Source of the DNA: Hoylesella nanceiensis DSM 19126 = JCM 15639
GTDB taxonomy: Bacteria; Bacteroidota; Bacteroidia; Bacteroidales; Bacteroidaceae
Reading direction: 5' to 3'
Assembly: GCF_000379965.1 (NCBI RefSeq)
Contig: NZ_KB904331.1
Span: 310,001-374,000, forward strand
DNA: 64,000 bases
Shown: positions 36,451 through 47,390 of the stretch, one piece after another
How positions within the stretch are numbered: the first letter of the stretch is position 1
Layout of the letters: every line of letters begins with the position of its first letter
Notes under the pieces: generated by a model
Database searches by the model: none
Told to the model about the DNA's origin: nothing
Seen by the model: only the letters and a program-made list of their open reading frames with translations
Program-made: the position numbers and the translations under genes

Positions 36451-38265
36451 TTAATTGAATAGTTTGCTTATGTCTGTTTGGTTTAAAATACTTAATATAG
36501 TTTTGCCCGTTGGAGTATAATTAATGTTTGTTGTTGCAAATAAACTAGTTATCAAATCGTCCATTTCCACATTACTTAATACTTGTCCATAGGGAATAGC
36601 TGCACTGCGAGCCATAGTCAATGCCAACGCATGATGAATATCATCAAGAGGCGAGTTCACTCCTTGTTCGCTTGCATTGTTGAGCATATCGTGAATAAGA
36701 GCCACCATATCCAAGCCTTGCAAATCTGCAGGAACCGACTGAAGAGCATAACTTCCTCCGCCAAGATTACTGATTTCAAAACCTATCCTTTCTATTTCTG
36801 GAATGATTTTGTTAAACAACTCAACACTTGCTGCAGGTATTTGCACCATTTCTGGGAACAATACTTTCTGCGAAGAGTTTATTCTTTGATTCAGTTGCTC
36901 CATGAAATTCTCATATAATATACGTAGATGTGCTCTGTGCTGGTCGATAATCATGAGCCCAGACTTCACCGAAGTCATGATATATTTACCCTTATATTGA
37001 TAATGAGAAGGCGACTTTTCTGCAATAAGACTCTCACTTTCTGATATCGGTTCATCAGGAGTAAACAAACTTTGAGGCTCATCTTTCTCATTACCCAAGC
37101 CCTTATAAAGCGACTCCCAGTTCGTAACTTCACGACGAGAACTACTTTGTTCTACCTCTTTAAAAGGATTATAATTAGGGTTATAATCCACTTTTGGAGC
37201 CGAAGTCGAAGCATTTGGGTCGAAAACAGGAATGTCGGGACGTCCTTCATTATCGAAATCTATCGACGGAACATCATTATATAAGCCCACTGCCTCTCTC
37301 ACAACAGCAAGTAAGATCTGCCATATCGCTTTCTCATTTTCAAACTTAATCTCCGTTTTTGTTGGGTGAATATTCACATCGATCTCTTCCGTTGGAACAT
37401 CAAAGTATATAAAATAAGGTACTTGTTCACCCGTTGGCACAAGACGTTCGAATGCACTTGCAACCGCTTTATGGAAATAAGCATGCTTCATATATCTGCC
37501 ATTCACAAAGAAATATTGCTGTACTCCCTTCTTCTTTGCCGACTCAGGTTTACCCACAAAGCCGTAAATCTTACAGAATGTGGTTTCCGTTTCAAGAGAA
37601 AGCAAGTCTTGATTGATTCTTTTTCCAAAGATATCCACAATGCGTTGACGCAAAGTTCCAGCTCGAAGATTAATCAATTCGTTACCATTACTATGTAGAG
37701 TAAAGGTGATATGAGGATAAACAAGAGCAATACGCTGAAAAGCTGTAATGATATTGTTTAGCTCTGTGGTATTTGATTTTAAGAATTTACGACGTGCAGG
37801 AACGTTATAAAAGAGGTTTTCTATAAGAAAATTAGTTCCTACTGCACAGGTACAAGGTTCTTGCGAAATGTATTTCGAGCCAGCAACATGTATCACTGTT
37901 CCCAAATCTTCGTGCTTTTGGCGAGTTTTTAGTTGCACTTGTGCCACCGCAGCAATCGACGCAAGCGCCTCACCTCTAAAGCCCATGGTATGCAATTTGA
38001 ATAAATCGTCGGCAGAACGAATCTTAGATGTGGCATGACGTTCAAAGGAAAGACGAGCATCTGTGTCGCTCATTCCCTTACCATCATCAATCACTTGAAT
38101 CGAAGTTCTACCAGCATCAACTACTAATACATTAATAGTTGTGGCCTCTGCATCGATTGAATTCTCAACCAACTCTTTGATAACGCTTGCAGGACGTTGT
38201 ATAACTTCGCCCGCAGCAATTTGATTTGCCACTGTATCTGGTAGTAACTGAATTACATCTTGCAT
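36451..38265 (-). CDS. mutL: DNA mismatch repair protein MutL
   Basis: 604 residues. GHKL ATPase motifs: KELVENSIDAEATTI, VIDDGKGM, HATSKI and TMGFRGEALASIAAV (residues about 30-105). The linker (about 335-420) is acidic. The C-terminal dimerisation domain ends FNQ-type, and I do not see the endonuclease motif DQHAxxERxxYE intact: the text reads IDQHRAHLRILYENF. MutL couples MutS recognition to strand removal. It is last in the guaB-mutL cluster, 15 bp after the small membrane-protein gene. Confidence 0.95.
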   Translation of the reverse strand: MQDVIQLLPDTVANQIAAGEVIQRPASVIKELVENSIDAEATTINVLVVDAGRTSIQVIDDGKGMSDTDARLSFERHATSKIRSADDLFKLHTMGFRGEALASIAAVAQVQLKTRQKHEDLGTVIHVAGSKYISQEPCTCAVGTNFLIENLFYNVPARRKFLKSNTTELNNIITAFQRIALVYPHITFTLHSNGNELINLRAGTLRQRIVDIFGKRINQDLLSLETETTFCKIYGFVGKPESAKKKGVQQYFFVNGRYMKHAYFHKAVASAFERLVPTGEQVPYFIYFDVPTEEIDVNIHPTKTEIKFENEKAIWQILLAVVREAVGLYNDVPSIDFDNEGRPDIPVFDPNASTSAPKVDYNPNYNPFKEVEQSSSRREVTNWESLYKGLGNEKDEPQSLFTPDEPISESESLIAEKSPSHYQYKGKYIMTSVKSGLMIIDQHRAHLRILYENFMEQLNQRINSSQKVLFPEMVQIPAASVELFNKIIPEIERIGFEISNLGGGSYALQSVPADLQGLDMVALIHDMLNNASEQGVNSPLDDIHHALALTMARSAAIPYGQVLSNVEMDDLITSLFATTNINYTPTGKTILSILNQTDISKLFN

Positions 38266-38280
38266 AACAACTATTTCTTT

Positions 38281-38559
38281 TTAAATCAACCAATAATAAA
38301 CGACAGCCAATAAGCCCAAAAGTAAAAGCGTTGGTATTACAAGTAAAAAGGATTGACTTAAGGGTGTAAAAGCATTGGAATTAGAGCGTAAAAGGATAGG
38401 TTTTACAATCCTCTTGCTCGCCTCTTTGTTTTCACCTTTATTCATCGAGCTTTCCACTTGATATTTTTCTTTGAGCTTATCGATATATTCTTTGCGCTCA
38501 TTATAATACAGATAGCGATGCTCGAATCCCCTTGGTTTCGCCTGTTTAAACCAATTCAT
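38281..38559 (-). CDS. Small single-pass membrane protein carrying in-frame 22-bp repeats
   Basis: 92 residues. A hydrophilic N-domain (KPRGFEHRYLYYNERKEYIDKLKEKY) is followed by a polar linker and a C-terminal membrane helix (about 70-91, ending VVYYWLI), so a tail-anchored topology is likely. Residues about 50-72 are encoded by three 22-bp repeat units (66 bp, 22 codons). It is 2 bp after the OstA-like gene and 15 bp before mutL, so it is translated within the cluster. Function unknown. Confidence 0.72.
   Translation of the reverse strand: MNWFKQAKPRGFEHRYLYYNERKEYIDKLKEKYQVESSMNKGENKEASKRIVKPILLRSNSNAFTPLSQSFLLVIPTLLLLGLLAVVYYWLI
38346..38411. repeat. 22-bp tandem array H, three units inside a gene
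   Basis: Units start at 38346, 38368 and 38390 (cores AAAAGGATTG, AAAAGCATTG, AAAAGGATAG). This is the only array lying within a coding region and within an operon. Three units give 66 bp and preserve the reading frame. Confidence 0.75.
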
Positions 38560-38561
38560 AC

Positions 38562-40286
38562 TTATTGAGACGTATTTTCTTCTGTCGGTTTATTTGTATT
38601 TTGTTGGGTGGTTTCTTTGGGTTTATTCTCCGATTCGAATCTTTGTACGGGTGCTTTTTGGCGCTCTATCACTCTAAGCTTTTCGCTATCGGTCTTTCCT
38701 TTCCATTTAAATACATCCTCTTTCGATTTTGGTCGTAGATGATCTAACCACGCAAAAGAAGGCAGATGTAATTTATCGGTTGGTATTTGACTTATTGGGA
38801 AGAGTGTACCTTGTGCCTTTGGCATCCAAATTCGCTCCAGTTTTTTCTCTTTATTGATATACATTCGCATGGTATCGGTCTCGATATAGTTGAGTCCAAT
38901 CATCGAACTATCCTTGTCATTGATAGGATAAAAGATAATTCTTACATTGTCGATGCACACCAAGCGACGTAAAGCTCCTTCGTCAAAGTAGGCATTCATC
39001 AGTTTAGAAGAAACCTGATTGAAGTTCTTTTTATCATCGAGTTGCTCAACAGAAAGCGCCTGTCCTTCTACTTTAGCCATGCGAATAGTGCTATCGTTCA
39101 TATAAACATAGATCTTTTCACCCAGCACTTGTCGGTTATCGCTCCACAAAACGGGATCGTAATACATCGTTAAACAAGAGTCTTTTCCATTTGCAACCAG
39201 CGAATCGCATATTGCTTGCACATCTTTTCGATAAGCAACCACGTGTCTAAAGGCATGCACTTTTCGATAAGCCGAATCGGTATTGATGTGCATGGTCTCT
39301 ATCTTTAGCGAGTCAGCATGCATAAATAAGGTGTCACCTTGCGAATAATCTTTTAGCAATGCCTTCTTTGTTGCAAAGCCTTTGCCTGTCTTTTCGTTAT
39401 AAACAAACACGTCGGCATGCAATTCATTCTTGTTCTTTTTATCGACATATATCACATTTCCATAGCCTTGACCAATGCCTGTCTTCTTGTCTCTATATAG
39501 AGTATCACCTGTAATGACCTTCTCTTTACTTGTAATGGTAGACCTTGAGAACAGCTCTACCTTATCTTTCTTGGTATCGAAGTAGCCATCTTGGGTTTTC
39601 ACCACATCGCCATTAGTTACAATAGTGGTTGGACCTTTGAAGTGAGCCTGCGACTTTGGCGCATCATAATATAAGGTATCGGTTTCGATATTGCTCTTTC
39701 CACTATTGAGTTTCACCCCAAAATAGAACACAGCTTGGCGTGACTGGGTATTGTATTCGCCCCAATCTGCAATCAATTGGTCTTTTCCATCTACCAGTTT
39801 TCCGCCGTCAAAGAAGTAGGCATTCTTATACATTCGATCGTAATTCAAACTATCTGTATAAAGAGTTTGATTGCGATGCTTCAACACTACATTCTTTCTT
39901 ACTTCAAGAATTTGTGTCACTCCATCGTAAAAACCACGCTCGCCTTTAAGCGAAAGGGTGTCGCCTTGTCGGAAAAGAACACGTCCAAAGGCTCTAACAG
40001 AGTTCGACTCTTGATAGAGATAGGCACTGTCACATGTGAGAGTTGCCCCGTTGTGCTTCAAACGAACGTTGCCTTTTAATATCTGTGCATCGGGATTTGG
40101 ACCATAGATGTCACGCTTTAGCTCGTCTGCATGCTCCAAATAAACCTTTTGATCTTCACGTATTACACGTTTCTTTTGCGGTGTGTTATAGGCAAAGAGC
40201 GCACATAATCCAAAGAGGCATAGAACCAATAGCGTACTGATTCTATGCCTTATTGACTTTAATTCCTTATCTTTTATATATCTCAT
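38562..40286 (-). CDS. OstA-like protein (LptA/LptD N-domain family)
   Basis: 574 residues. An N-terminal membrane or signal segment (about 17-35, ISTLLVLCLFGLCALFAY) precedes repeated OstA-type beta-jellyroll strands (LKGNVRLKHNGATLTCDSAYLYQ; GRVLFRQGDTLSLKGERGFYDG) that recur to about residue 470. The C-terminus is K/T/N/Q-rich and disordered. The fold is that of periplasmic LPS-bridge proteins. With surA and ppiC adjacent and lptB elsewhere in the window, a role in LPS transport is inferred. Its start overlaps the surA stop by 4 bp. Confidence 0.82.
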   Translation of the reverse strand: MRYIKDKELKSIRHRISTLLVLCLFGLCALFAYNTPQKKRVIREDQKVYLEHADELKRDIYGPNPDAQILKGNVRLKHNGATLTCDSAYLYQESNSVRAFGRVLFRQGDTLSLKGERGFYDGVTQILEVRKNVVLKHRNQTLYTDSLNYDRMYKNAYFFDGGKLVDGKDQLIADWGEYNTQSRQAVFYFGVKLNSGKSNIETDTLYYDAPKSQAHFKGPTTIVTNGDVVKTQDGYFDTKKDKVELFSRSTITSKEKVITGDTLYRDKKTGIGQGYGNVIYVDKKNKNELHADVFVYNEKTGKGFATKKALLKDYSQGDTLFMHADSLKIETMHINTDSAYRKVHAFRHVVAYRKDVQAICDSLVANGKDSCLTMYYDPVLWSDNRQVLGEKIYVYMNDSTIRMAKVEGQALSVEQLDDKKNFNQVSSKLMNAYFDEGALRRLVCIDNVRIIFYPINDKDSSMIGLNYIETDTMRMYINKEKKLERIWMPKAQGTLFPISQIPTDKLHLPSFAWLDHLRPKSKEDVFKWKGKTDSEKLRVIERQKAPVQRFESENKPKETTQQNTNKPTEENTSQ

Positions 40287-41716
40287 TTAATCCAACCTTG
40301 ATACTCAAAGTTACAATTCTTATACTGATTCTCCATTCTTATATAGGTGTTCTTTATTTTATTGACCACCCAGTTGTGTAAGAATTTCTCTCGTTCTTTG
40401 GCTAATACCACGTTCTTAAGCACCTGATAATCTTCTGTTATCACTGCTTTATGAGCATCTACTCTGTTCTTTAGTTTCACAATAGCGCACACTTTCTTAC
40501 CTCTATCGTTCACCATTTCAAACACATTAGATATCTCTCCTGGCTTTAATGTTTCTACTTGGCGAGCCACTTCTGTAGGAAGATCACGCATTTGGAAACG
40601 AGATGTGCGTTCATTGTTTACATTGTTCACCATCAAACCTTTGTTGTTGCGTGTGTCTTTATCGTCTGATACGTGGAAAGCTGCATCTTCAAAGGTGAAT
40701 TTTCCATCACGAATATCGGTTAAAAGCGAGTCCATCTTCACTCTTGTAGCCTCTACTACTTCTGCAGAAACAACAGGTTTACGCAAGATGTGGCGCACTT
40801 TCACTTTGTCACCACGCTTATCTATTAACTGAATGATGTGATAACCGAACTCGGTTTCTACAATCTTTGAAATCTTCTTAGGGTCTGTTAAGTTGAAAGC
40901 AACAGCGGCAAAGGCAGGGTCAAACATACCTCTTCCGGTGTAATCCATCTCTCCTCCTTGGCGAGCAGAGCCTGGATCTTCAGAATAAAGACGTGCTAAT
41001 GTAGCAAAAGAGGTTTCGCCTTTGGTTACTCTGTCGGTGTAATCACGCAAATCATTCTTCACTTTTGCAATCTCTTCTTGGCTCACTCGTGGTAGCATTG
41101 TAATGATTTCAACTTCTACTGTTGTAGGAACTGTTGGCACACTGTCTGCAGGAAGCGACTCAAAGTAACGACGAACGTCACCAGGAGTTACCGCAATATC
41201 TTTCACAAGCTTCTTTTTCATTTCTTGAATCAATAGTCGATTCTTGAAATCATCATGCATTTGCTGACGTATTTGTGTGATGCTTTGACGGCGATATTCT
41301 TCTAATTTCTCTTTAGAACCAATTTGTTGAATCCAATAATTGATTTGTTGTTCAATCTCAGAAGCGATCTCCGACTCGCTAATATCTATTGAGTCGATAG
41401 CTGCTTGGTGCAAAAATAGCTTTTGAACTGCCAATTGTTCGGGAATGATACAATCGGGATCGCCATTCCATTTCACTCCTTCTAATTCAGATTGAAGGCG
41501 CATTGCCTCTACGTCCGACTTCAAAATGGGCTCGTCTCCCACCACCCAAATAACCTCATCTACTACACTTTGTGGGTTAATTGTCACAGCTTTAGTAGCT
41601 TTGGTCAACGAATCATTGCTATGAGAGTTGGCACCTAAACGGCCAGCTTGCAAACTCATGCCTGCATAAGTCATTAAGAAAGCAAGTCCTATAGATATTT
41701 TTTGTCTTCTATTCAT
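40283..41716 (-). CDS. SurA-like periplasmic peptidyl-prolyl isomerase
   Basis: 477 residues from ATG 41716, which places a clean signal peptide (MNRRQKISIGLAF) at the start; an ATG 24 bp upstream is also in frame. The SurA N-domain (about 45-160) is followed by two parvulin domains (about 175-290, with YSEDPGSARQGGEMDYTGRG and FGYHIIQLID, and about 290-395). SurA chaperones outer-membrane barrels. It follows a second isomerase gene by 36 bp and overlaps the OstA-like gene. Confidence 0.88.
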   Translation of the reverse strand: MNRRQKISIGLAFLMTYAGMSLQAGRLGANSHSNDSLTKATKAVTINPQSVVDEVIWVVGDEPILKSDVEAMRLQSELEGVKWNGDPDCIIPEQLAVQKLFLHQAAIDSIDISESEIASEIEQQINYWIQQIGSKEKLEEYRRQSITQIRQQMHDDFKNRLLIQEMKKKLVKDIAVTPGDVRRYFESLPADSVPTVPTTVEVEIITMLPRVSQEEIAKVKNDLRDYTDRVTKGETSFATLARLYSEDPGSARQGGEMDYTGRGMFDPAFAAVAFNLTDPKKISKIVETEFGYHIIQLIDKRGDKVKVRHILRKPVVSAEVVEATRVKMDSLLTDIRDGKFTFEDAAFHVSDDKDTRNNKGLMVNNVNNERTSRFQMRDLPTEVARQVETLKPGEISNVFEMVNDRGKKVCAIVKLKNRVDAHKAVITEDYQVLKNVVLAKEREKFLHNWVVNKIKNTYIRMENQYKNCNFEYQGWIK

Positions 41717-41752
41717 TTGTGCTATACGATGTAAAACCAAGACTTTTGTTGC

Positions 41753-43171
41753 TTAGTTGATGGTTGATAATTCTTTTTTATTGATTACTATTGAGTGGCT
41801 TTTCTTTAGTTTTGCAAGCCATTGTTGTTCTAAATGTTCTTTATAGTCTGCCAAAACCTGCCAAGCCACTTCGCTTTTCAAGTCGGGTTGCTTCACTTTC
41901 TTTCCTACAATCTTAGTAAAAGGAAACTCAGAAGCACCGCTATTGGTGTTGTGTTGTTTATAAAATAGTTTATCAACAACAGTATTTTCGCCTAAAGAGA
42001 AGATGCCTTCGTCTATTTTAAACAATTCTTTTGAACCTCCAACGGCATTCTCTATCGCTGCTTTATTCAAGTTTAGAAGTGGCGCATGCTTTGCTTTTTT
42101 CTCTAATTCCTTTAGCAATTCAGCACTTTTAGCATACAACACATAACCTTTAAAGCGTGGTTCATCAAATCGATATTTCTTTTTATTCGCTTCAAAATAA
42201 CGCTCTAAAGCTCCCGAATGTGCCTCTGCTCCATTCCAAACATTGCTATTGAGGTAAGCAAGAAGCTGTTCGTTTGACGAAGATGAAGCCCCCCATGCAC
42301 CATAATTGCTATCTGCAGACAATGTATTGAGCACATCATCTGTGGTAGATATTGCAGTTAAAGAAGGGCTATTTCCCACCTCTCCACTCGCAAATACATG
42401 TTGCATGTCGACACCTTGACGCACTTTATCCTTCAAAATGAAGTCGATAATATTGGCTCTTACCTCGTTATAAGGCAAGAAATCTACTTTCTTTTGAAGA
42501 TAGAGAAGATGATATCCGTCTACAGACATAAAGGGTTTGCTCACTTCTCCTGGTGATAACGCAAAGGCAACGTTCTCAAATTCGCTTAAAGTTTGCCCTT
42601 TAGCCAACCATGGCAATTCGCCTTTTGTGGCACGATATAGGGTATTTTGGGTGTAGAGCTGAGCCAATTTACCAAAGTCTTCGCCTGCTTTCACCTTATT
42701 ATATATAGCTTCTATTTGGTCTTTTGCATTCTTTTCGTCTGCCTTACTGGCTCTTTGACTAAGATAAATATGGATATCTTGCAATTTCACGAGTCCGCCT
42801 TTTGAACTCACTTCTGAAGCTATTTTATTGTAGATGTTACGTGCTTGCTGTTCGATATCAGCCGAAACCGCAACATTATTTTTTACTATTGGAGCAGAAG
42901 AGATAGTCTTTTTATTTCTATTATCTATAGTAATGCCCTGCTGTTGTTGCGCTGCCACCTTGTGTTTTAAATAATATTCGGCATAACGCTCAGCAAAATG
43001 ATACAGCTCTTTCTTACTAGAAACGCCATTTGGATAATTTTGTTTATAGGCATTTATGAAGATAGAACGAGCAATTGGCTCACCATCTATCGTCATAACA
43101 ACATTGTGTTCTTGCGCACTTAGGGCAGCACTACACAATAAAGATATTAGTAATAACTTGTTTCTTTTCAA
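41753..43171 (-). CDS. Periplasmic PpiC-type peptidyl-prolyl isomerase
   Basis: 472 residues with a signal peptide (about 1-19). A SurA-like N-domain (VMTIDGEPIARSIFINAYKQ) precedes one parvulin domain (about 125-230, ending GYHLLYLQKKVDF). The C-terminal half (about 280-470) lacks a second clear parvulin domain and may bind substrate. It lies 111 bp after guaB and directly before the second isomerase gene. Confidence 0.85.
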   Translation of the reverse strand: MKRNKLLLISLLCSAALSAQEHNVVMTIDGEPIARSIFINAYKQNYPNGVSSKKELYHFAERYAEYYLKHKVAAQQQQGITIDNRNKKTISSAPIVKNNVAVSADIEQQARNIYNKIASEVSSKGGLVKLQDIHIYLSQRASKADEKNAKDQIEAIYNKVKAGEDFGKLAQLYTQNTLYRATKGELPWLAKGQTLSEFENVAFALSPGEVSKPFMSVDGYHLLYLQKKVDFLPYNEVRANIIDFILKDKVRQGVDMQHVFASGEVGNSPSLTAISTTDDVLNTLSADSNYGAWGASSSSNEQLLAYLNSNVWNGAEAHSGALERYFEANKKKYRFDEPRFKGYVLYAKSAELLKELEKKAKHAPLLNLNKAAIENAVGGSKELFKIDEGIFSLGENTVVDKLFYKQHNTNSGASEFPFTKIVGKKVKQPDLKSEVAWQVLADYKEHLEQQWLAKLKKSHSIVINKKELSTIN

Positions 43172-43282
43172 TATTCTATTTTCTGCTTATACTCTTTTGA
43201 GTTACACTTGCTGTTTTAATTGCTTTTTATTGTGATATTGAAGAGCACTATATCATTGTATAATGCCCTTCAATAGTTATTC

Positions 43283-44815
<1,533 letters not shown>

Positions 44816-44985
44816 TCACATCACAACGAGTTTTTGAATAATTCGTACATTAAATAAATACAAAAAATACATTGCAAGTTTTCTGCTCTCTTTTTCCCCT
44901 TTGCACGCTCTTGCTTTTCGAGGGTAAAAGTCTTTATTTTAAAGAGAAAAACAAGTGTAAAAGAAGGAGCATTTTTTGAACTAAT

Positions 44986-45073
44986 AAAAGCAATGCAATT
45001 GCACTGCAAAAGAAGTGTTTTTATACGATAAGAGCAATGCTTTTTCAATTGAAAAGCATTGCTCTTACATTTC
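44986..45073. repeat. 22-bp tandem array I, four units
   Basis: Units start at 44986, 45008, 45030 and 45052, with exact 22-base spacing. Cores are AAAAGCAATG, AAAAGAAGTG, AAGAGCAATG and AAAAGCATTG. The array lies between the codirectional recQ and guaB genes, 43 bp after the recQ stop, in a 349-bp gap that otherwise holds only the guaB promoter. Confidence 0.88.
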
Positions 45074-45116
45074 ACCTGCACCTTACATATATTATAAGGT
45101 GTGGCGTATAGGGTTG

Positions 45117-47294
45117 TTAGTTGGCCATTTCTGACAAGAATTTGATGCGTACTAAGCGCAATTCATCTTCATCAAAGCTACCATCAAATTCATCTAATGC
45201 GGTTTCGATGCAGTCGGTATGGCTCTCTCTAAAATAGTCGTAGATGGCCTCTATGCAGTCATCATCCATCACGTCTTCGAGGAAATAGTCGATATTCACT
45301 TTCGTTCCGCTATATACGATACGTTCTATTTCGGTGAGCAACTCATCAAAATCTAAGCCCATTGCATTGGCTATATCGTCTAAAGGAATTTGCTTGTCGA
45401 TGCTGTTGATGATCTTTAGTTTGGCATTCGAGCGCTTTGCGATGGTTCTCACACGCATTTCTTCGGGTCGAACGATATCGTTCTCTTTGCAATATTCGCT
45501 AATGCACTCCCAAAACTCTTTACCATAGCGTTTTGCTTTGCCCTCTCCCACTCCTTGAATGTTAAGTAGGTCTTGGCAATTAACGGGATACATGGTTGCC
45601 ATTTGCTCTAAAGACACATCTTGGAAGATGACGTATGGAGGCAGATTATGACGCTTTGCCACCTTACTTCTCAATGTTTTTAAGATGCGATATAGATCTT
45701 CATCTAAGGCAGAAGCTTTGCTTTCTGATGCTCCATCATAGTCAACATTGTCGAAATCGGCATCTTCTACTATCATGAAAGAATGAGGGTGTTCGATAAA
45801 TTCCTTTCCTTTCTCGGTGATTTTCAATATACCATAGTTCTCAATATTCTTCTTGATGTAGCCCGATATCAACGCTTGTCGAATTACAGGGTTCCATATT
45901 TTGGGACGTTCTTCTTCGCCTTCGCCAAACACTTCCAACTGATCGTGTCGGTGAGACACCACATCATCGGTTGCGTTTCCTGTGACTACGTCGATGACAT
46001 ACTCTTGTCTGAAATTCTCTTTCAATGCAATAATGGTGCGAAGGACTATCTCTAACGCCTTTTGTGCTTCGATTTTCTCTGCAGGACGATTGCAATTGTC
46101 GCAGTTTCCGCAGTTTTCTTTATGATATTCTTCACCAAAATAGTGCAATAACATCTTTCTTCTACAAACAGAAGACTCTGCATAAGCGGCGGTTTCTTTT
46201 AGCAGTTGTCTACCAATATCTTGCTCGGCAACTGGCTTTCCCTCCATAAATTTCTCGAGTTTCTGTATGTCTTTATACGAATAGAAGGCCAAACAATATC
46301 CTTCTCCGCCATCTCTTCCTGCACGACCTGTCTCTTGATAATATCCTTCAAGACTCTTTGGAATATCATAATGCACCACAAAACGCACATCGGGCTTATC
46401 TATTCCCATTCCAAAAGCAATGGTTGCCACAATAACATCAATACGTTCCATAAGGAAGTCGTCTTGTGTTTGAGATCTTGGAATATTGTCTAAACCTGCG
46501 TGATAGGCTGCAGCTTTGATGTTATTGGCTTGCAATATGGCCGAAAGCTCTTCTACTTTCTTACGTGAAAGACAATAAACAATTCCGCTCTTTCCTTCGT
46601 TTTTCTTTATAAACTTAATGAGTTCTTTATCAACATCATTGGTTTTAGGACGCACTTCGTAATAAAGATTGGCACGATTGAACGAGCTTTTAAATTCTTT
46701 TGCATCTAATATGCCTAAGCTTTTCTTGATATCGGTTCGCACTTTGTCTGTTGCTGTAGCCGTAAGGGCAATAACTGGGGCTTGACCAATGCAATTTATC
46801 ATTGGTCGAATGTTGCGATATTCGGGTCGAAAGTCGTGTCCCCACTCCGAAATACAATGCGCTTCGTCTATAGCATAAAAGGAAATCTTAACCGATTTGA
46901 GGAATTCTACATTGTCAGGTTTAATTAATGACTCGGGAGCAACATACAATAACTTTGTTTTACCACTCCTTATGTCTTCCATTACCTGCGCTATTGCAGC
47001 TTTATTTAACGACGAGTTGATATAATGAGCAACTCCGTTTTCTTCACTTATGCCATTAATAACATCTACTTGGTTCTTCATTAGAGCTATTAAGGGCGAT
47101 ATAACAACTGCAACTCCATCCATAATGAGGGACGGAAGTTGGTAACAAAGACTCTTACCACCACCTGTTGGCATCAACACAAACGAATCGTTGCCATCAA
47201 GAAGATTTCTAATGATAGCCTCTTGGTCACCTTTAAAGGTGTCAAAACCAAAGTATTGCTTTAGTTTTTCTGTAAGATTAAGTGCCTTAGTCAT
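45117..47294 (-). CDS. recQ: ATP-dependent DNA helicase RecQ
   Basis: 725 residues, longer than E. coli RecQ. Helicase motifs: LMPTGGGKSLCYQLP, DEAHCISEWGHDFRPEY, ALTATAT and QETGRAGRDG. The zinc site is CRRKMLLHYFGE with CGNCDNC. A winged helix (about 420-510), an HRDC domain (about 535-610, VIFQDVSLEQMATMYPV) and a C-terminal HTH-like extension (about 625-725) complete it. It unwinds DNA 3'-5' in recombination repair. A perfect 14-bp inverted repeat lies just before its start. Confidence 0.96.
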   Translation of the reverse strand: MTKALNLTEKLKQYFGFDTFKGDQEAIIRNLLDGNDSFVLMPTGGGKSLCYQLPSLIMDGVAVVISPLIALMKNQVDVINGISEENGVAHYINSSLNKAAIAQVMEDIRSGKTKLLYVAPESLIKPDNVEFLKSVKISFYAIDEAHCISEWGHDFRPEYRNIRPMINCIGQAPVIALTATATDKVRTDIKKSLGILDAKEFKSSFNRANLYYEVRPKTNDVDKELIKFIKKNEGKSGIVYCLSRKKVEELSAILQANNIKAAAYHAGLDNIPRSQTQDDFLMERIDVIVATIAFGMGIDKPDVRFVVHYDIPKSLEGYYQETGRAGRDGGEGYCLAFYSYKDIQKLEKFMEGKPVAEQDIGRQLLKETAAYAESSVCRRKMLLHYFGEEYHKENCGNCDNCNRPAEKIEAQKALEIVLRTIIALKENFRQEYVIDVVTGNATDDVVSHRHDQLEVFGEGEEERPKIWNPVIRQALISGYIKKNIENYGILKITEKGKEFIEHPHSFMIVEDADFDNVDYDGASESKASALDEDLYRILKTLRSKVAKRHNLPPYVIFQDVSLEQMATMYPVNCQDLLNIQGVGEGKAKRYGKEFWECISEYCKENDIVRPEEMRVRTIAKRSNAKLKIINSIDKQIPLDDIANAMGLDFDELLTEIERIVYSGTKVNIDYFLEDVMDDDCIEAIYDYFRESHTDCIETALDEFDGSFDEDELRLVRIKFLSEMAN

Positions 47295-47311
47295 AGTTGT
47301 CTTTTAGGAAT

Positions 47312-47351
47312 CTAACTAAACAATAAAACCTAAATTCTATTGTTTAGTTAG
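47312..47351 (-). promoter_or_regulatory. Perfect 14-bp inverted repeat before recQ
   Basis: CTAACTAAACAATA (47312-47325) and TATTGTTTAGTTAG (47338-47351) around a 12-base loop. It ends 17 bp before the recQ ATG. There is no T-tail on the minus strand, so it is not a typical terminator; an operator or an mRNA hairpin near the ribosome site is possible. Confidence 0.7.
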
Positions 47352-47390
47352 TTGAGGTTATTATTTTTAGCAAATATTCTCTTATTAAGT

